A DNA stretch of 64,000 nt from Phytophthora quininea (Eukaryota; Oomycota; Peronosporomycetes; Peronosporales; Peronosporaceae). Shown here piece after piece: positions 43,195 through 54,069 of the stretch; the first letter of the stretch is position 1, and each line of letters opens with the position of its first letter. The notes under the pieces were generated by a model. The model ran no database searches. It saw only the letters and a program-made list of their open reading frames with translations, and was not told the origin of the DNA. Made by a program: the position numbers and the translations under genes. The stretch lies in NCBI GenBank assembly GCA_011947345.1, contig JAAVTG010000315.1:124001-188000 (forward strand). The letters are read 5' to 3'.

Positions 43195-43761
43195 TTAATG
43201 AGCCGCTAGAATGGCTGCTATGACAAGAACGCCCAGCCATGTTGTAAGCTTGGTCTTATCAGTGTCAGAGCTGTGTGAACTTTCGCCCGTCGACGACGCC
43301 GAGATATCGTTCCAACAAGACCCTGACTCGGACGACGACTTGGTGTGGTTGATGGTCTTGTTGGTATGGAAGCGCACCCAAGCGGGGGCTGCTCCGATCC
43401 ACTGGTCGCACTGCGCAAGCGAGCTGTAGGCGTCCCATTTCTTATTGCTGTCTTCGAAGCCGGCCAAATAGTAGTAGCAGTCCGGCAAAGCCTCCTCCAG
43501 GTTTTTGAGGACCGGTGTGCACTTCGATGAACACTCGGAGCTCACGTAGATATCGTGAGTGTCGACCGATGACCCAGTAATGCAGGCCGTGTCTTCAGCC
43601 ACACCAACGTAGAGCTTTAGCATCACGTCGAGCTCTCGACTGCTGCAGTTTGTCGAGGAAGGCGTCCATGACGACGAATTGAACGACGACGACGACGACG
43701 ACGACGACTGGGCTGCCACAACGGTAGCACTTAAGACCGATAGCAAGAGAGACCGTAACAT
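43195..43761 (-). CDS. Elicitin-like protein, single domain with Ser-rich N-linker
   Basis: ATG 43761 (MLRSLLLSVLSATVVAAQ) gives a signal peptide, a Ser run and one Cys domain (NCSSRELDVMLKLYVGVAED, CSSKCTPVLKNLEEALPDCY, a closing C). It ends in a Ser/Thr tail and a hydrophobic end (LTTWLGVLVIAAILAAH), a possible GPI signal. 188 residues. It belongs to the same subgroup as 41760-42308. A region 43240-43960 on the opposite strand has no coding signal. No lesion. Confidence 0.8.
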   Translation of the reverse strand: MLRSLLLSVLSATVVAAQSSSSSSSSFNSSSWTPSSTNCSSRELDVMLKLYVGVAEDTACITGSSVDTHDIYVSSECSSKCTPVLKNLEEALPDCYYYLAGFEDSNKKWDAYSSLAQCDQWIGAAPAWVRFHTNKTINHTKSSSESGSCWNDISASSTGESSHSSDTDKTKLTTWLGVLVIAAILAAH

Positions 43762-43780
43762 GATGTGAGATGGCGGTGGT

Positions 43781-43794
43781 AGATGCAGAAATGA
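43781..43794 (-). promoter_or_regulatory. Initiator-like element
   Basis: Minus-strand TCATTTCTGCATCT, 20 bp upstream of ATG 43761; close to the oomycete initiator consensus. Confidence 0.5.
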
Positions 43795-43955
43795 CCAGCA
43801 GCGGTGACCCCCAGATGTCTGCACCGGCAGAGCTTGGCCACGAGCTCACCCGACGAACAGCTGAACAAACTGATGCTCGAGGATGCAGCTGCGGCAAACT
43901 AAGTGAGAGATCGATCTGTATTCACCGCCGTCTTTAAAACCTAAGTGGAGATGCT

Positions 43956-44824
43956 CTAATAAAGCAGGGCCCACGCGATAGCAAGAATCGACACCGTCAG
44001 TCCGGGGTACATGGCAGTACTCGACGCTTCTGAACTCGTCGTTGTCGTGATGTACGCGGTGGTGCTGATGTAGGTGGTGGTGCTACTGGTGGTGCAGTCG
44101 GCGATCGATGCCAGCAAGTTTGCCTTTGGTGGAAGACACGAAGTCGACATAGCAGTTGGGCAGATCGCTTGCCAGAGACTTGAGCTCAGTGGCACATGTC
44201 GATGCGCATCTCGTGTAGACGTAGATGCTGTATGTGTTGATCGATGCATCCGGTGCACACTGCGAGGTCTTCGCGGTGGTGGAGTATTTGCTCACAATGT
44301 CGTCGAGCTGCGCAATCGTGCAACTGGTGGTGGAGCTGTTGGACGACGACGATGAGAAGACGCTTGTCGTGCTGGAACCGGCGGTCCCAGTGCTGCCCGA
44401 CGCTGGTGCAAACGTCGGCACCGGAGCGGCCCCGTTCGCAGCGTCCGGGGAAATGGTGGTGATTGGGGCGGACGTCGTGAACGGTGCGGTAGTGGTCGGC
44501 CCCACCGGCGAGTCCGTCGGCTGGAGGTCTTCACCGTTGCAGACGGTCATGGCATTCTGCACCTCGATTTTGTTGTTGACGCCGCCAACGGTGCAGTCAG
44601 GCAATTGTTCACCACTTGCTCCATTACCGCGACGCAGGACATTGCGGTGCAGGGGCGCTGACGTAGCTGTCGCCGACGGCGTATTGCGCACAGGCCGAGG
44701 TCGTAGCTGCCCAGCTCCAAATACTTTGACTCGTTTGCCACTCGGCGTCCGTGCACTCTGCAGCACTGGCGACGCCAACACAGGAGGCTGTGCAAACCGC
44801 CACGATGGATCGGAACGACACCAT
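43956..44824 (-). CDS. Elicitin-like protein with two domains, three frame breaks
   Basis: ATG 44824 (MVSFRSIVAVCTASCVGVAS) is followed by an elicitin-like domain, a long Pro/Thr/Ser/Ala linker (PTDSPVGPTTTAPF...), a second Cys domain (SCTIAQLDDIVSKYSTTAKT, CASTCATELKSLASDLPNCY) and a hydrophobic end (MYPGLTVSILAIAWALLY). Breaks lie at CCCC 44652-44655, near 44603-44606 and near 44123-44126. The first two are one lost base each, the last two lost or one gained. Each break returns to a frame that fits the paralogue at 46461-47674. Probably a functional secreted, GPI-anchored protein in a poorly corrected stretch. Confidence 0.6.
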
Positions 44825-44869
44825 TCCAGACAGCGGTGGTGTGAAGAGGTCTTCTATTGACGTTATGTG

Positions 44870-45925
44870 CTAACTAATAGAATCCTGATATCTCTGGAGG
44901 CTATGCCTTATACTTTTGGTTGCTGTATCAACTGGTGGTTTCTTGCGGCGAAGTTGTTTCTGCATTGCTCTGTGAAGTTGATCTGGCAGTGGTCTATGAT
45001 AGACAATGTCTTGACCCTTGGAGCTTTTCAGCAAAGTGATTACCGCCGCCGTCGTTCTTGCCATCCCCACTGTCCACTGGTAACAGTTGACATCTTGTAG
45101 AGTCTTGAACTGTTGCTCGTGCGCTAAGCTGGAGCTGTTGATCGGTGTTGAACTCTGTATCCACACCTGCGCCGTTCGCAGTACTGTTACTTGTGCCAGT
45201 GCGGCGACTGCGTCTTCCAGCAGCTTGTTCACTAACTCTGCGAGCGTAAAACTTGTGTGCTGTCCTATCGTCCCTGCTGCGTAGATGCTGTATCCTATGT
45301 CGCCTAGATCTCCTAATAGTATCCATCCACCTCTCCATGTAGTTTGCTGAGAGTTTAGTCGTCCATGTAGTAGCACGGTCCATTCCCTCACGAAACCTGG
45401 GCTTTCGGACGGCTGAGCATGTTGAATTGCACCGTAACATTGTGCTAATCTCCACCCTTTTAGAAGTGTACTGCCGTTGTCCATCCACGCCCTGATGACC
45501 GACTGAATTTGAAATTGCGCCGCTCTCTCAGCAATCGCTGTAGCTGCCTGACTGCTGATTTCAACTCCGTCAAATACCTCCCGGTTGCGAATTCTCCATA
45601 ATATGCACTGTGTGCTCGTGGTCCATATTTTCCAGATCGTTGCGAGCGCTTGTTCATGTTCACAGCTCCACTCGGGAATTGTAGTCTGCGCATTAGCGAT
45701 GAGTTCTGTAGTTGGAGTGGGTGCTCTTCGTGACGCTAAGAATGTCTGGAGCTGGTCGATCTCTTGTTGATGTGGAAAATGACCCAGCCACAGAGTTATC
45801 CAGTGCTTCCATACCTGTTGGGCCCTCTCGCAGTCCCTACACCATTCCAGACAGCGACAAAACACTTGGACGAGATACCCGTGAAGGTAATTGGGAAGTG
45901 AGGTCGATCGATCAGATCGACACAC
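44870..45925 (-). mobile_element. Fragment of a non-LTR (LINE-type) retrotransposon
   Basis: The minus-strand ORF of 351 codons has the C-terminal zinc-binding look of LINE reverse transcriptases (CLEWCRDCERAQQVWKHWIT). It is followed by the helical Trp/Gln-rich domain usual downstream of it in oomycete elements (LATIWKIWTTSTQCILWRIR; VGMARTTAAVITLLKSS). There is no polymerase domain, so it is a 3' truncated end. It lies between elicitin genes. The assignment is by pattern of one motif and composition; a host gene is not excluded. Confidence 0.45.
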
Positions 45926-46460
45926 GAATTTGGTGGCCGGCTGGCTTGATTAAAGCGCAACCTCCTGCAGGCAGAGGCTGCGTGTGCAGTGGTCGTCCCG
46001 CTGTTTTTCGTACACGCGTGGGATCAATGGTGTCCGTTGTGGGTTGAGCTTTTTGCTGTTTGAAACGTGATTGATGGCCAGGAGTGTTTGCGGAGCGAAT
46101 TGGGGGCGAAGACAAAATCCAAACCGGAGCATGGGCGTGTGGCCATGGCTCTTTCTAGACACCTTTGTTCCTCTTCATCAGCACATATGTGCATCAGGTT
46201 TTAGTCATTTTTAGTCGCTTGCCATGCGCATCAATTCCTGCAACAATTGCAGTAACTACGTGGCAACATCAGTGTCCGATACTGGTAGACCGGACAGAAG
46301 ATGCAGCGAGAGCTTCAACAGGAAGTAATGGTGGATTGAAGGGCACCACGTTCACGAGGTGTTGGTGCGATATCAACTCGGATGTTCAAAAGGGCATCGT
46401 GTTGATAAACAAGCTAGATGGATATGCAACGAACTACAGAAGTCAGGGCTCCTACAATCA
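45926..46460. other. Intergenic, nothing assigned
   Basis: Contains the edge of the LINE fragment, and short frames without coding features. The 3' end of the next elicitin gene lies at 46461. Confidence 0.45.
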
Positions 46461-47674
46461 TCAAAGAATAATGTCCCCGACGATAGCTAAAAGCGTTGAA
46501 AGGCCCACACCACGGAGCACCCCGGTTGAATCGAGCGTCGAAGCTCCACTCTGCACAGTCGTCGACGCCGACGAGCCCCGTTTTGGGCATTTCCGCCCTT
46601 CCCAGGGGCTGGTGTGTTGTTAGCGGCTGGGGTATTCGACGACACCAGACCGCCCGACGACGTTCCATCCGTCGACGACACACCAATGGACGTGTCGGGG
46701 TAGATCGAGATGCTAATGTATGACAGATTGCTGATGCAGTCATCGATCTCGTTCAGCACCTCCTGCTTCTTGTTGGTCAGTTCGTAGTCGTAGAAGCAAT
46801 TCGGGAGGGAGTCTCCCAGCTCTTTGATCTTGTTAGCGCACGTAGAGTCACACTTCGTGAAGATGTAGACGCTGTATCCGTTGATCGTCGAGTCTCCGGA
46901 GCACTCATCGCTCTTGGCAGTGGTGACGTACTGGTCCCACATATCGTTCTGCTCCGAGTTGGTGCAGCTCGTACTGGACGCCGTCGACGCCGGCGTGGAC
47001 GACGACGACGACCCGCTCGCTATGGGCGTGGTCGAGTCAATCGTCGTCCCGGAGTTGTCTGTGCAAATGGTCAGACCTTCCGTTAGCTCCTGCTTCTTGT
47101 TGGCACCGTCGTACAGGCAGTCCGGAAGGCTCGACGCCAACTGCGAGACTTCATCGATGCAGGCGGTGACGGAGCACGGCACGTCGAAGGTCACGAGCAC
47201 CGACGACGACGTCGCGTAGTTGGCGCATGCCGACGAGGTCGCTACTGCGTTATAGAGGCTCTCTGTTGTCTGGTACTCATCTGCTGTGCAGTCGGTGGTG
47301 GACGACGACGACGGTGCTGATGTCGCTGCGGTGGTAGCAGCTGGCGCAGAGGTGGTTAGCGTCCCGGCATCCGCCGTATCACCTCCGTTGCAGGCGGTGA
47401 GGGCGTTTTGCACCTCGATCTTGTTGTTGATGCCGCTGTAGGTGCAGTCCGGCAAGTCTGCGGCCACGCCTTCCATGATGGAGACGCAGCTGGTGGCACT
47501 GCAGGGCGCGTCGATGTAGACTGGGTCGGTGGCAGTGACGTATTGCGCGCAGGCCGAGGTGGCGGCAGCGGTCGACCAGACCGAATTGGCGTAGGCTGCT
47601 TCGGCGTCGGTGCATTCGGCAGCATTCACCACCGAAAGTAGCGGCATCGATAGTAGAAGCAGCGACAGACGCAT
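46461..47674 (-). CDS. Elicitin-like protein with three domains
   Basis: ATG 47674 (MRLSLLLLSMPLLSVVNA) is a signal peptide. Three Cys domains follow, opening AECTDAEAAYANSVWST, DCTADEYQTTESLYN and SCTNSEQNDMWDQYVTT, with Ser/Thr/Ala linkers between them. A frame change at CCCC 46576-46579 (GGGG coding, one base lost) leads to a Ser-rich, hydrophobic end with a stop at 46461. That end gives a GPI-type tail, which the unshifted frame (stop at 46487) lacks. About 400 residues. Secreted, probably anchored at the surface; sterol or lipid binding is inferred from the family. Confidence 0.8.
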
Positions 47675-47711
47675 TTTCGGCGGAGAGAGCAATGGAGACT
47701 TGCGCGGTGCT

Positions 47712-47729
47712 GGCGATTTTCCAAAGTGA
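47712..47729 (-). promoter_or_regulatory. Initiator-like element
   Basis: Minus-strand TCACTTTGGAAAATCGCC, 38 bp upstream of ATG 47674. Confidence 0.45.
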
Positions 47730-49345
47730 GTCGGCGCCGAGTCCAGCGCTGCGCACCCAAGTTGGTTGCTGCTTCCATGCTTTAGTACGAACAGTGAATG
47801 GCGACTAAAAGCGTCCTTCGCGACGCTGACTTCAACGAGTTGCAGTCTCTTGGTGGGTTGAATCGCCAGTGTGCCTTGATTCTCACGACGATGCACCACT
47901 GTGCGACGGATGCTTTAGCGCTGCAAGCTCGTGTACTGTGAGCTTGGTGGCTCTATCGGCGAAAGACTGGTGAAACGAACTGCATTTCGGCTGCTGATTG
48001 TCGTCGTCGAGGTTTGCTAAGTAGTTACGGGGGTAACATTGGTGTCAAAGGTGAGGCCGTGTTGAGAGGAATCCGTCGCCGACGTGCGCGGTGCTGCATC
48101 CAGGGCTCAAGTGTAGTGGGATCGGAAGGTATCCCAACTGTTTTGCCGCGCTGTCATGCGAGTTAATGATGTGCTTCGCTGGTCAAGGAATTCCGCTGAA
48201 GTTAGTTCGTTGCGAAGGCCACAGCGGCGCAGAATTCTTCCGACCCGTTCACTTGCCGGGCAAAGCACTATGAAGAGACGTCGCAAGCTTGGTAGCTTCA
48301 TCTGAAGGCTACATGTACGTTGCTGTTCGAGTTGCACCGCACTCATCTCGACGTGAGCCAGCACCAGTTTAATCGTAGCGATGGTCGAGAGATCGTGAAC
48401 AAACTGCGATGCATTTCTCGGCTGCTAGCTTCAACCTCAGCAATTGCCCACACCACGAACATTTCGGGCACATCATTAATCTCGTTAGCCCACTCCACCA
48501 TGTGCGCCGAGGCATACATGAAAAGTTATCAATCGAGGGTCTGAATATCGCCATCGCAGCAACCAGTACGAGTTCAGGTTCACCTCAGCAACTCCGCCAA
48601 CTGCTCCAACTCGTCCACTAAACTGATGCCGCTACAACGCAGGTCTCTCTTACCCTTGATCAACTCAATTTCTACTGCACCGAAGAGACTCTCTGGTCCT
48701 GGTCGGCTCTCTTGAAGAGAGCGCGTGCGTCGACCAGGACCAGACATGCCCACTTGTCCAACTACGGTCTGCAATTTTTGCAAAATTTGCTGTAGACTTC
48801 CACGCAAACGACGTTTATATCTGTAATGCAGTCGAGGCATTAACATGCTGCCACCTTGAACTGCACAGCGTCTCTTTTGTCGTCTTGTGAAGTTACGATC
48901 TTCGCGAGCTAAGTACTTGAGCAAGCTCATGGGACTCGGCGAGTTGCCAACAAGTTGAAGCGGGTCGGACGAGGCATCTTCTCACCATCGCTGATTTATC
49001 GTCCGCACCACTCCGCTCCATGCAAGCACGCCCCAGCTGTGCTCAAGCACCACAAGACTCGCCGCTGGCTAATGCATCAGTCGCCTCTTGCTCTATCTCG
49101 AGCCGAAAATTGACGGACTTCCCCATTGCGGACTTAACCGAAGTCTCATTGCGCGATGTTGTTACAAATCCCTAGTTAACGAAGATGCGGCAGTCGCGTT
49201 TTGCGGACATACTCGAAAGTCGAATTACCGCCGAAAGGCGTATCCACGTACGTCACTGGCCTTCGAGGAACCTTCCTGCGCAACACACATCGCTAATGGC
49301 CGCAGCCCCAGGCTCATTACCATTCTTGACCTCTCCATAGAGAAC
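47730..49345. other. Intergenic, one possible degenerate gene
   Basis: On the minus strand an ORF at 48930-48580 (MSLLKYLAREDRNFTRRQKR, LHYRYKRRLRGSLQQILQKL, then DELEQLAELLR) has a basic helical look. Past its stop, other frames give MVEWANEINDVPEMFVVWAI (about 48515-48455). These may be one broken gene with at least two lesions, but neither start nor family is clear. Confidence 0.3.
49312..49330 (+). promoter_or_regulatory. Initiator-like element
   Basis: GCTCATTACCATTCTTGAC, close to the oomycete initiator consensus GCTCATTYYNCAWTTT, 15 bp upstream of ATG 49346. Confidence 0.5.
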
Positions 49346-49801
49346 ATGGCCAAGACTTCGCTCGTCATGCTCGTGGCGCTGCTCGCCATGCTGCAAACGT
49401 CCGTCCACGGCGCCGACTGCACCTCGGACGAGACGACGACCATCGACAACATCTACTCCGACTTGTCCAACGGAACGTGCGCGTCGCTCATATCGGACAC
49501 GGACGCCACCTCGGTGGACTATTGCCAGGACAGCGACTGTCTGTCGGCGCTGAGCGACGTCGTGGACCAGCTACCCGACTGCACGGACGAGGACGCCGTG
49601 AACCGCAAGACCGGGCTGCAGGCCATCATCTCCTACTGCACCAACGTGACGACGGAGCTAGACCAGTCGGCGTCGACTTCGACTTCGGGGAGCACCAGCG
49701 GCACCGACGGCAGCGTCGTGTCGGCAGCGACGACAGTCAACGGCGTCGTCGCCACCGCCGTGCTCTCAGTCGCCACCGTCGTCGTCGCGGCACTGTTGTA
49801 A
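49346..49801 (+). CDS. Elicitin-like protein, single domain
   Basis: ATG 49346 (MAKTSLVMLVALLAMLQTSV) gives a signal peptide and an elicitin-type domain with six Cys (ADC, GTC, YC, DC, PDC, YC). It ends in a Ser/Thr/Gly linker and a hydrophobic tail (VATAVLSVATVVVAALL), a GPI signal. 151 residues. It is on the opposite strand to the rest of the cluster. An AATAAA lies about 50 bp after the stop. No lesion. Confidence 0.85.
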   Translation: MAKTSLVMLVALLAMLQTSVHGADCTSDETTTIDNIYSDLSNGTCASLISDTDATSVDYCQDSDCLSALSDVVDQLPDCTDEDAVNRKTGLQAIISYCTNVTTELDQSASTSTSGSTSGTDGSVVSAATTVNGVVATAVLSVATVVVAALL

Positions 49802-49922
49802 TGAAGCAGAGTGGCAAGTAAATCCTACGCTACACACCCAACACTAGTCGAATAAAAAAGAGATCTCTTGTTTGCTGTACTCTTCTCTCTTCGTCAGTCT
49901 CTCGACGAGGGTTTCCGACGTC

Positions 49923-52645
49923 TTAGACGCGCTGGTGGTCCACTAACATGAGGCTCGCCACAAAAGTCATCATCATCTTGGGCTTGACTTCCACGATATC
50001 CTCGTAGGTCAAGAAGACCGTGGCGCCGATCTTCTGCGCGCAACTGATGGCGTACTTGGCGTTGCTGGCCTTGGCGTCGTCCGTCTTGTCCTGCGAGATC
50101 ATGTCCCAGTTGACGGCGCGGGGCTCGACAGCGTGCACAAGGTCCAGCAAGTACAGTCCGTCGGACAGCGTGGGGTCTCGGAACGACACAATGCTGCCCT
50201 TCACACGTCCGTTCAGACGCACCTTGTCGTTGGCCCAGCCGATGATGTCCTTGTCGGTGATCTCGCCACGACCGGCGGCCAGCTTGCTCAAGATCTTGAG
50301 CTGCTGGTAGCGCATGCTCTGCCAGACAATGGACAGGATCATCTTCTTGGCGCCTTCGAAGATGTCGGCGCCGCCGACGTTCACCAAGGAGAACTTGAGT
50401 TGTTTGCCTAGTACGACGCAGTAGTTGCAGTTCTCTACTTGCTTAAACTTGTTGGGGGCCACCATGTTCACCTTGTTCCAGGCCACAATGCCCTTCTGGA
50501 TCTTGTCCAGCACCTTGAGCAGCTTCATGCCGTCACTCAAGTCCGAGTACAAGTGGTTGATGTACACGTCGTCGATGGCCAGCGAGTTGATCCACATGCG
50601 GAACACACGCTCTTCACGGGTGTCGCCGACGTCGTCGTACAAGATCTCCTCAAGCTGTTTGATCTCCTCCTCAATCACATCCAAAGCTGGACATGTGTTG
50701 AAAAGCTGAGCCACAAAGGACATGTTCAGCTTTGGGTTGCCGCTGGTGATGTCGCGAGGCTTGATGAACGTTTCAACCTTTAGAGCTCGTGCGTTTTGAA
50801 TGACATGGGCAGCACGTTCCTCCGGTACAGTCTCGAGACACAAATCGCAGGTTTGTGGAGCGATGTGGTGCAGCAGAACACTGTACGCGGTGGCGTCCTG
50901 CACGTCCGTGCTGAAGTTCGTTACCTTCTTCGGGTGCCCTGCAGCCTTAAGGTGGTAGTTCATCCATCGCAGCAGGATTTGGTCAGGTGGCAGCTTCATG
51001 AACTCTTCCAACGTCTCACCGTCGAACAGAAGCCGCATAAGCTCTGGGTGGTTCTTCAGGTTGATTGTCGACGTCAGCTGGATCTTGATAATTTGCCAGA
51101 CCAAGCCTAACACGAGGATCGGCTTGCCTTCGATCAGGTCGTCAGGACCAATGTTCACCACACTACAGCCGATGCTTTTAGCGGCGTTAATGCACAGGTT
51201 TTGGTTCTCTGTCTTCTGGTACACGTTCAGTTCCTTGGCCTTCTTGATGACGTTTAGCGCACGTACATCGATCGTTTCCGGAACAGCGGCGTTGATCAAT
51301 TTACACAGCAACACACCATTGCCCACAGCTCGGAACAGTCCAGCGTCCATGCCAATCGGCATGAGTGCAGCCACATCCTTGTCGGCATGCAACGTGTTGT
51401 TGATGTGCTCGGTGAAGGCAACCGTTTCCTCCTCCGAGTACGAGTGCAACCCGCCAGCCGTGCCCTTCAGCTCGTGGATCGTGGAGTTGGCATTGTACGT
51501 GGCAGCAGCACTAGCGCGTCTCTGTAGAACACTAAGAGTATGTGCGTCAACGTCGGCGCTCGACTCGGGGGTTACTGGGGTAGGCTTGACGGGCGAGCGA
51601 GGAGGTGTACGAGTAACAACTGGCGGTGGCGGCGGGGTCGACGCTGCAGGAGGCCACTGCGCGCGCTTCGGTGTCTCTGGTGACACGGGAGTCGCTGGAG
51701 AAGGCGATGCTGGAGGCCACTGCGGCTTCGCTGCTCCGTTACTAGAGGGCGGCCATTGAGCTTTAGCAGGCACAGGACTTTTGTGCGCCGACGTTGCGGC
51801 CGGTGGGGACGTCGGTGGCCACTGCGGCTTTGATCCGCTAGGAGAAACGGTAGCATTCTGCCACTGCGGCTTCGTCGGGCTCGCGGAACCTGCGCTAGGC
51901 GGCCATTTCGGAGCGCCTGTAGGAGAAGCAGCTACAGCATGGGGTGCAGCGTGCGGAGAAGCCGCTGCTGGAGGCCACTGGGGCTTGGACGCACTATCAC
52001 TCGATCCAGAGGGAGGCCATTGCGGCTTCACATGTGGGACAGCAGCAGCCGGAGCTGCAGTCGGCGCCGACGTCGGTGTATGACCCCAGGACGCAGTCTG
52101 GTTCGGCGGCCACTGCGGCTTGCTACCAACAGGAGCCGCAGCAACCGGTGCCGCCGCTTCCGTCGATGGTACAGGTGGCCACTGAGCCTTCTGTGCGAAT
52201 GCAGGGGCTTGAGCAACAGGCTCCGGAGTCTCAGTAGGTTTCTGCGTCGGGAAGAAGCCCGTCTTGGCCGGCTGTTCCTCCGCCGGTGCAGCGACCGGTT
52301 CCGGAGCGACGGGAGCGGCTACTTCAACGGGCACTGGTGCTACAGAAGCGTGGCTTAGCAGCATCGCCGGATCCAGTGCAATTGCTCCATTACGGAAGTC
52401 GTGCAGAAGCTCCAGGAACTCCTGGAACGTGATCTGCTCAGGCCGCTGCAGCTTCGTCTGTTGCAGCAGGACGGTGGTCTGGTTGGGCGTGACGTTCTCC
52501 CCGAGCTTCAGCAGCACCGTGTGCAGCTCTGCGAGGGGATGGCGGCCGCGTAGTCGTGGTCGTGCTCCTTGAAGACGCGCTTGAGCTCGTGGATCTCCTT
52601 GGGCGAGAACTTTTGCAGGAACACGGACGAGACCTGGTAGCTCAT
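49923..52645 (-). CDS. Fimbrin/plastin (actin-bundling) with a Trp-Pro-Pro repeat insert
   Basis: ATG 52645 begins MSYQVSSVFLQKFSPKEIHE, an EF-hand-type N-terminus. A base is lost at GGGG 52535-52538 (CCCC coding), after which the frame runs LAELHTVLLKLGENVTPN and QITFQEFLELLHDF. A Pro/Ala-rich stretch (about 51570-52370) follows, with some nine repeats of KPQWPP or AQWPP spaced 12-25 residues. Four calponin-homology domains fill 49925-51500 (e.g. NGVLLCKLINAAVPETIDVR, ENQNLCINAAKSIGC). The CH domains cross-link actin filaments in the cytosol. The WPP insert between the EF-hand region and CH1 is not part of fimbrins I know. About 907 residues after the one-base correction. Confidence 0.88.
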
Positions 52646-54069
52646 GGTTGGCGGCGGATTGCGAAGGTTCTAGCGCGAGTTCGGGGATGCAGCGGGGTCG
52701 ACGAGAGAGAGGAGGCGCTGGGGAAGATGATGGCGGCGGAGGAAACGGGACAATTGCTCGATGTCTGCCTCCACGTCGACTTTCAAGAGAAAATCTTCCG
52801 CTCTTGACGATCTTGACGATGTGCGCGGACTTGCGACAAATTATTTGCTTCAAGCGGGTTGACTGGGCGTTTGTATTGGAGGGTTGACTTGGCGCTTGTA
52901 TACGCACTTTTAGGGTACCTGATTACGGAACCACGGTTTGTTTTGAGCTGATCGGCGGCGTCGAGGAAGGGGGAGTCTGCATCGACCAGCTCTCTGTGCT
53001 TGTTCAATGAGACTTGTGTGCGAACGAGTTGCCGACGATGACGGCCCAACTCTCCATTGGCAAGAACATGGGAGCTCATCGGGGTGATTCGCGTTGAACA
53101 CGTAGTGCAGCTTGCTGTCGTCAAAGACGAAGAACTCTCACTCGGCGTGGTAACTTGTCTCTCCACAGCTCCAATTCAACGCCAACGGGCAGGCCGTGCA
53201 GATGACGAGCAGGAAGAAGGTTAGCCTTCGATAGAAGAGATCCGCAGCCAGAAGGAGAAGAAGGTAGAGTGCCTGCTGTTGCAGACCGGTACCAAACCAG
53301 GCAGAACGCGAGCATCGTGGTTGCAGACTTGCTGTACGAGAACTTCACGATCAAGCACCGCTGCCGTCAAGGCTATTCACCCAGACACTGATTGTCAGTC
53401 TGACCGCCTCGGTGCAGTGCAATCGTTGCATGACCTGGCAACCCAGCGACGGTTTTTCATTGCGCGGACGACTTGCAGGCCGCAGCTAGCAGCAGCGGCA
53501 CCACAACGACTGCACGAGCGAAGGTATCATTCCAGTCCGTTCGCAATGATCGCAAAGGACTCGCTGGCGGACGACCAGGATGGATTTTTCGGTGCAATAG
53601 CACTCGGGGTGTTGGTGTGTCGAATGCTTCAACGCGTCTCGAATCGAGAAGCCATCGCAGCAGTGATAGCGAGGTGGAAAGCCTGCAGCAGCGTGACTGC
53701 CGCCGAGGACGACCAAGCCGGACAGGCACATAAACCTCCAGCCCATGCTGATGACTCCCATCTCCGTCCATACAAAAGCAAGTGTAGCAATCCTGAATCG
53801 GCGTTTCTGGATTTCTACATTTGGTTTATGTATGTGGAAGCACAGCAGGAACGGGCTTGGTGAGACGGGTGCTGGACGGATCATCAGCCGGAAACGCTAC
53901 TGATTCCTCTACTCGGATAGCTCATGCGCCGCGGTGCAGGCCGCATCTCGATGGCGGCATTTGGTGGTTCAGTTCACTTGGGAATTTGCGGCGTGGAGTA
54001 TCTGGAGGCAGTGACAGCGGCGGTGGCGGCGCATAGCTCCAAGTAGATTCAGACACAGGCAGCTCAGAC
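52646..54069. other. Spacer with conflicting coding-like fragments
   Basis: On the minus strand, EFFVFDDSKLHYVFNANHPD (near 53120-53070) and ELELWRDKLPRR (near 53150-53190) look coding but stay in separate frames. On the plus strand, ASIVVADLLYENFTIKHRC (near 53310-53365) also looks coding. No start, stop or splice set ties these together, so they are listed as possible gene remnants. The last 150 bp hold the promoter of the first phosphatase. Confidence 0.3.
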
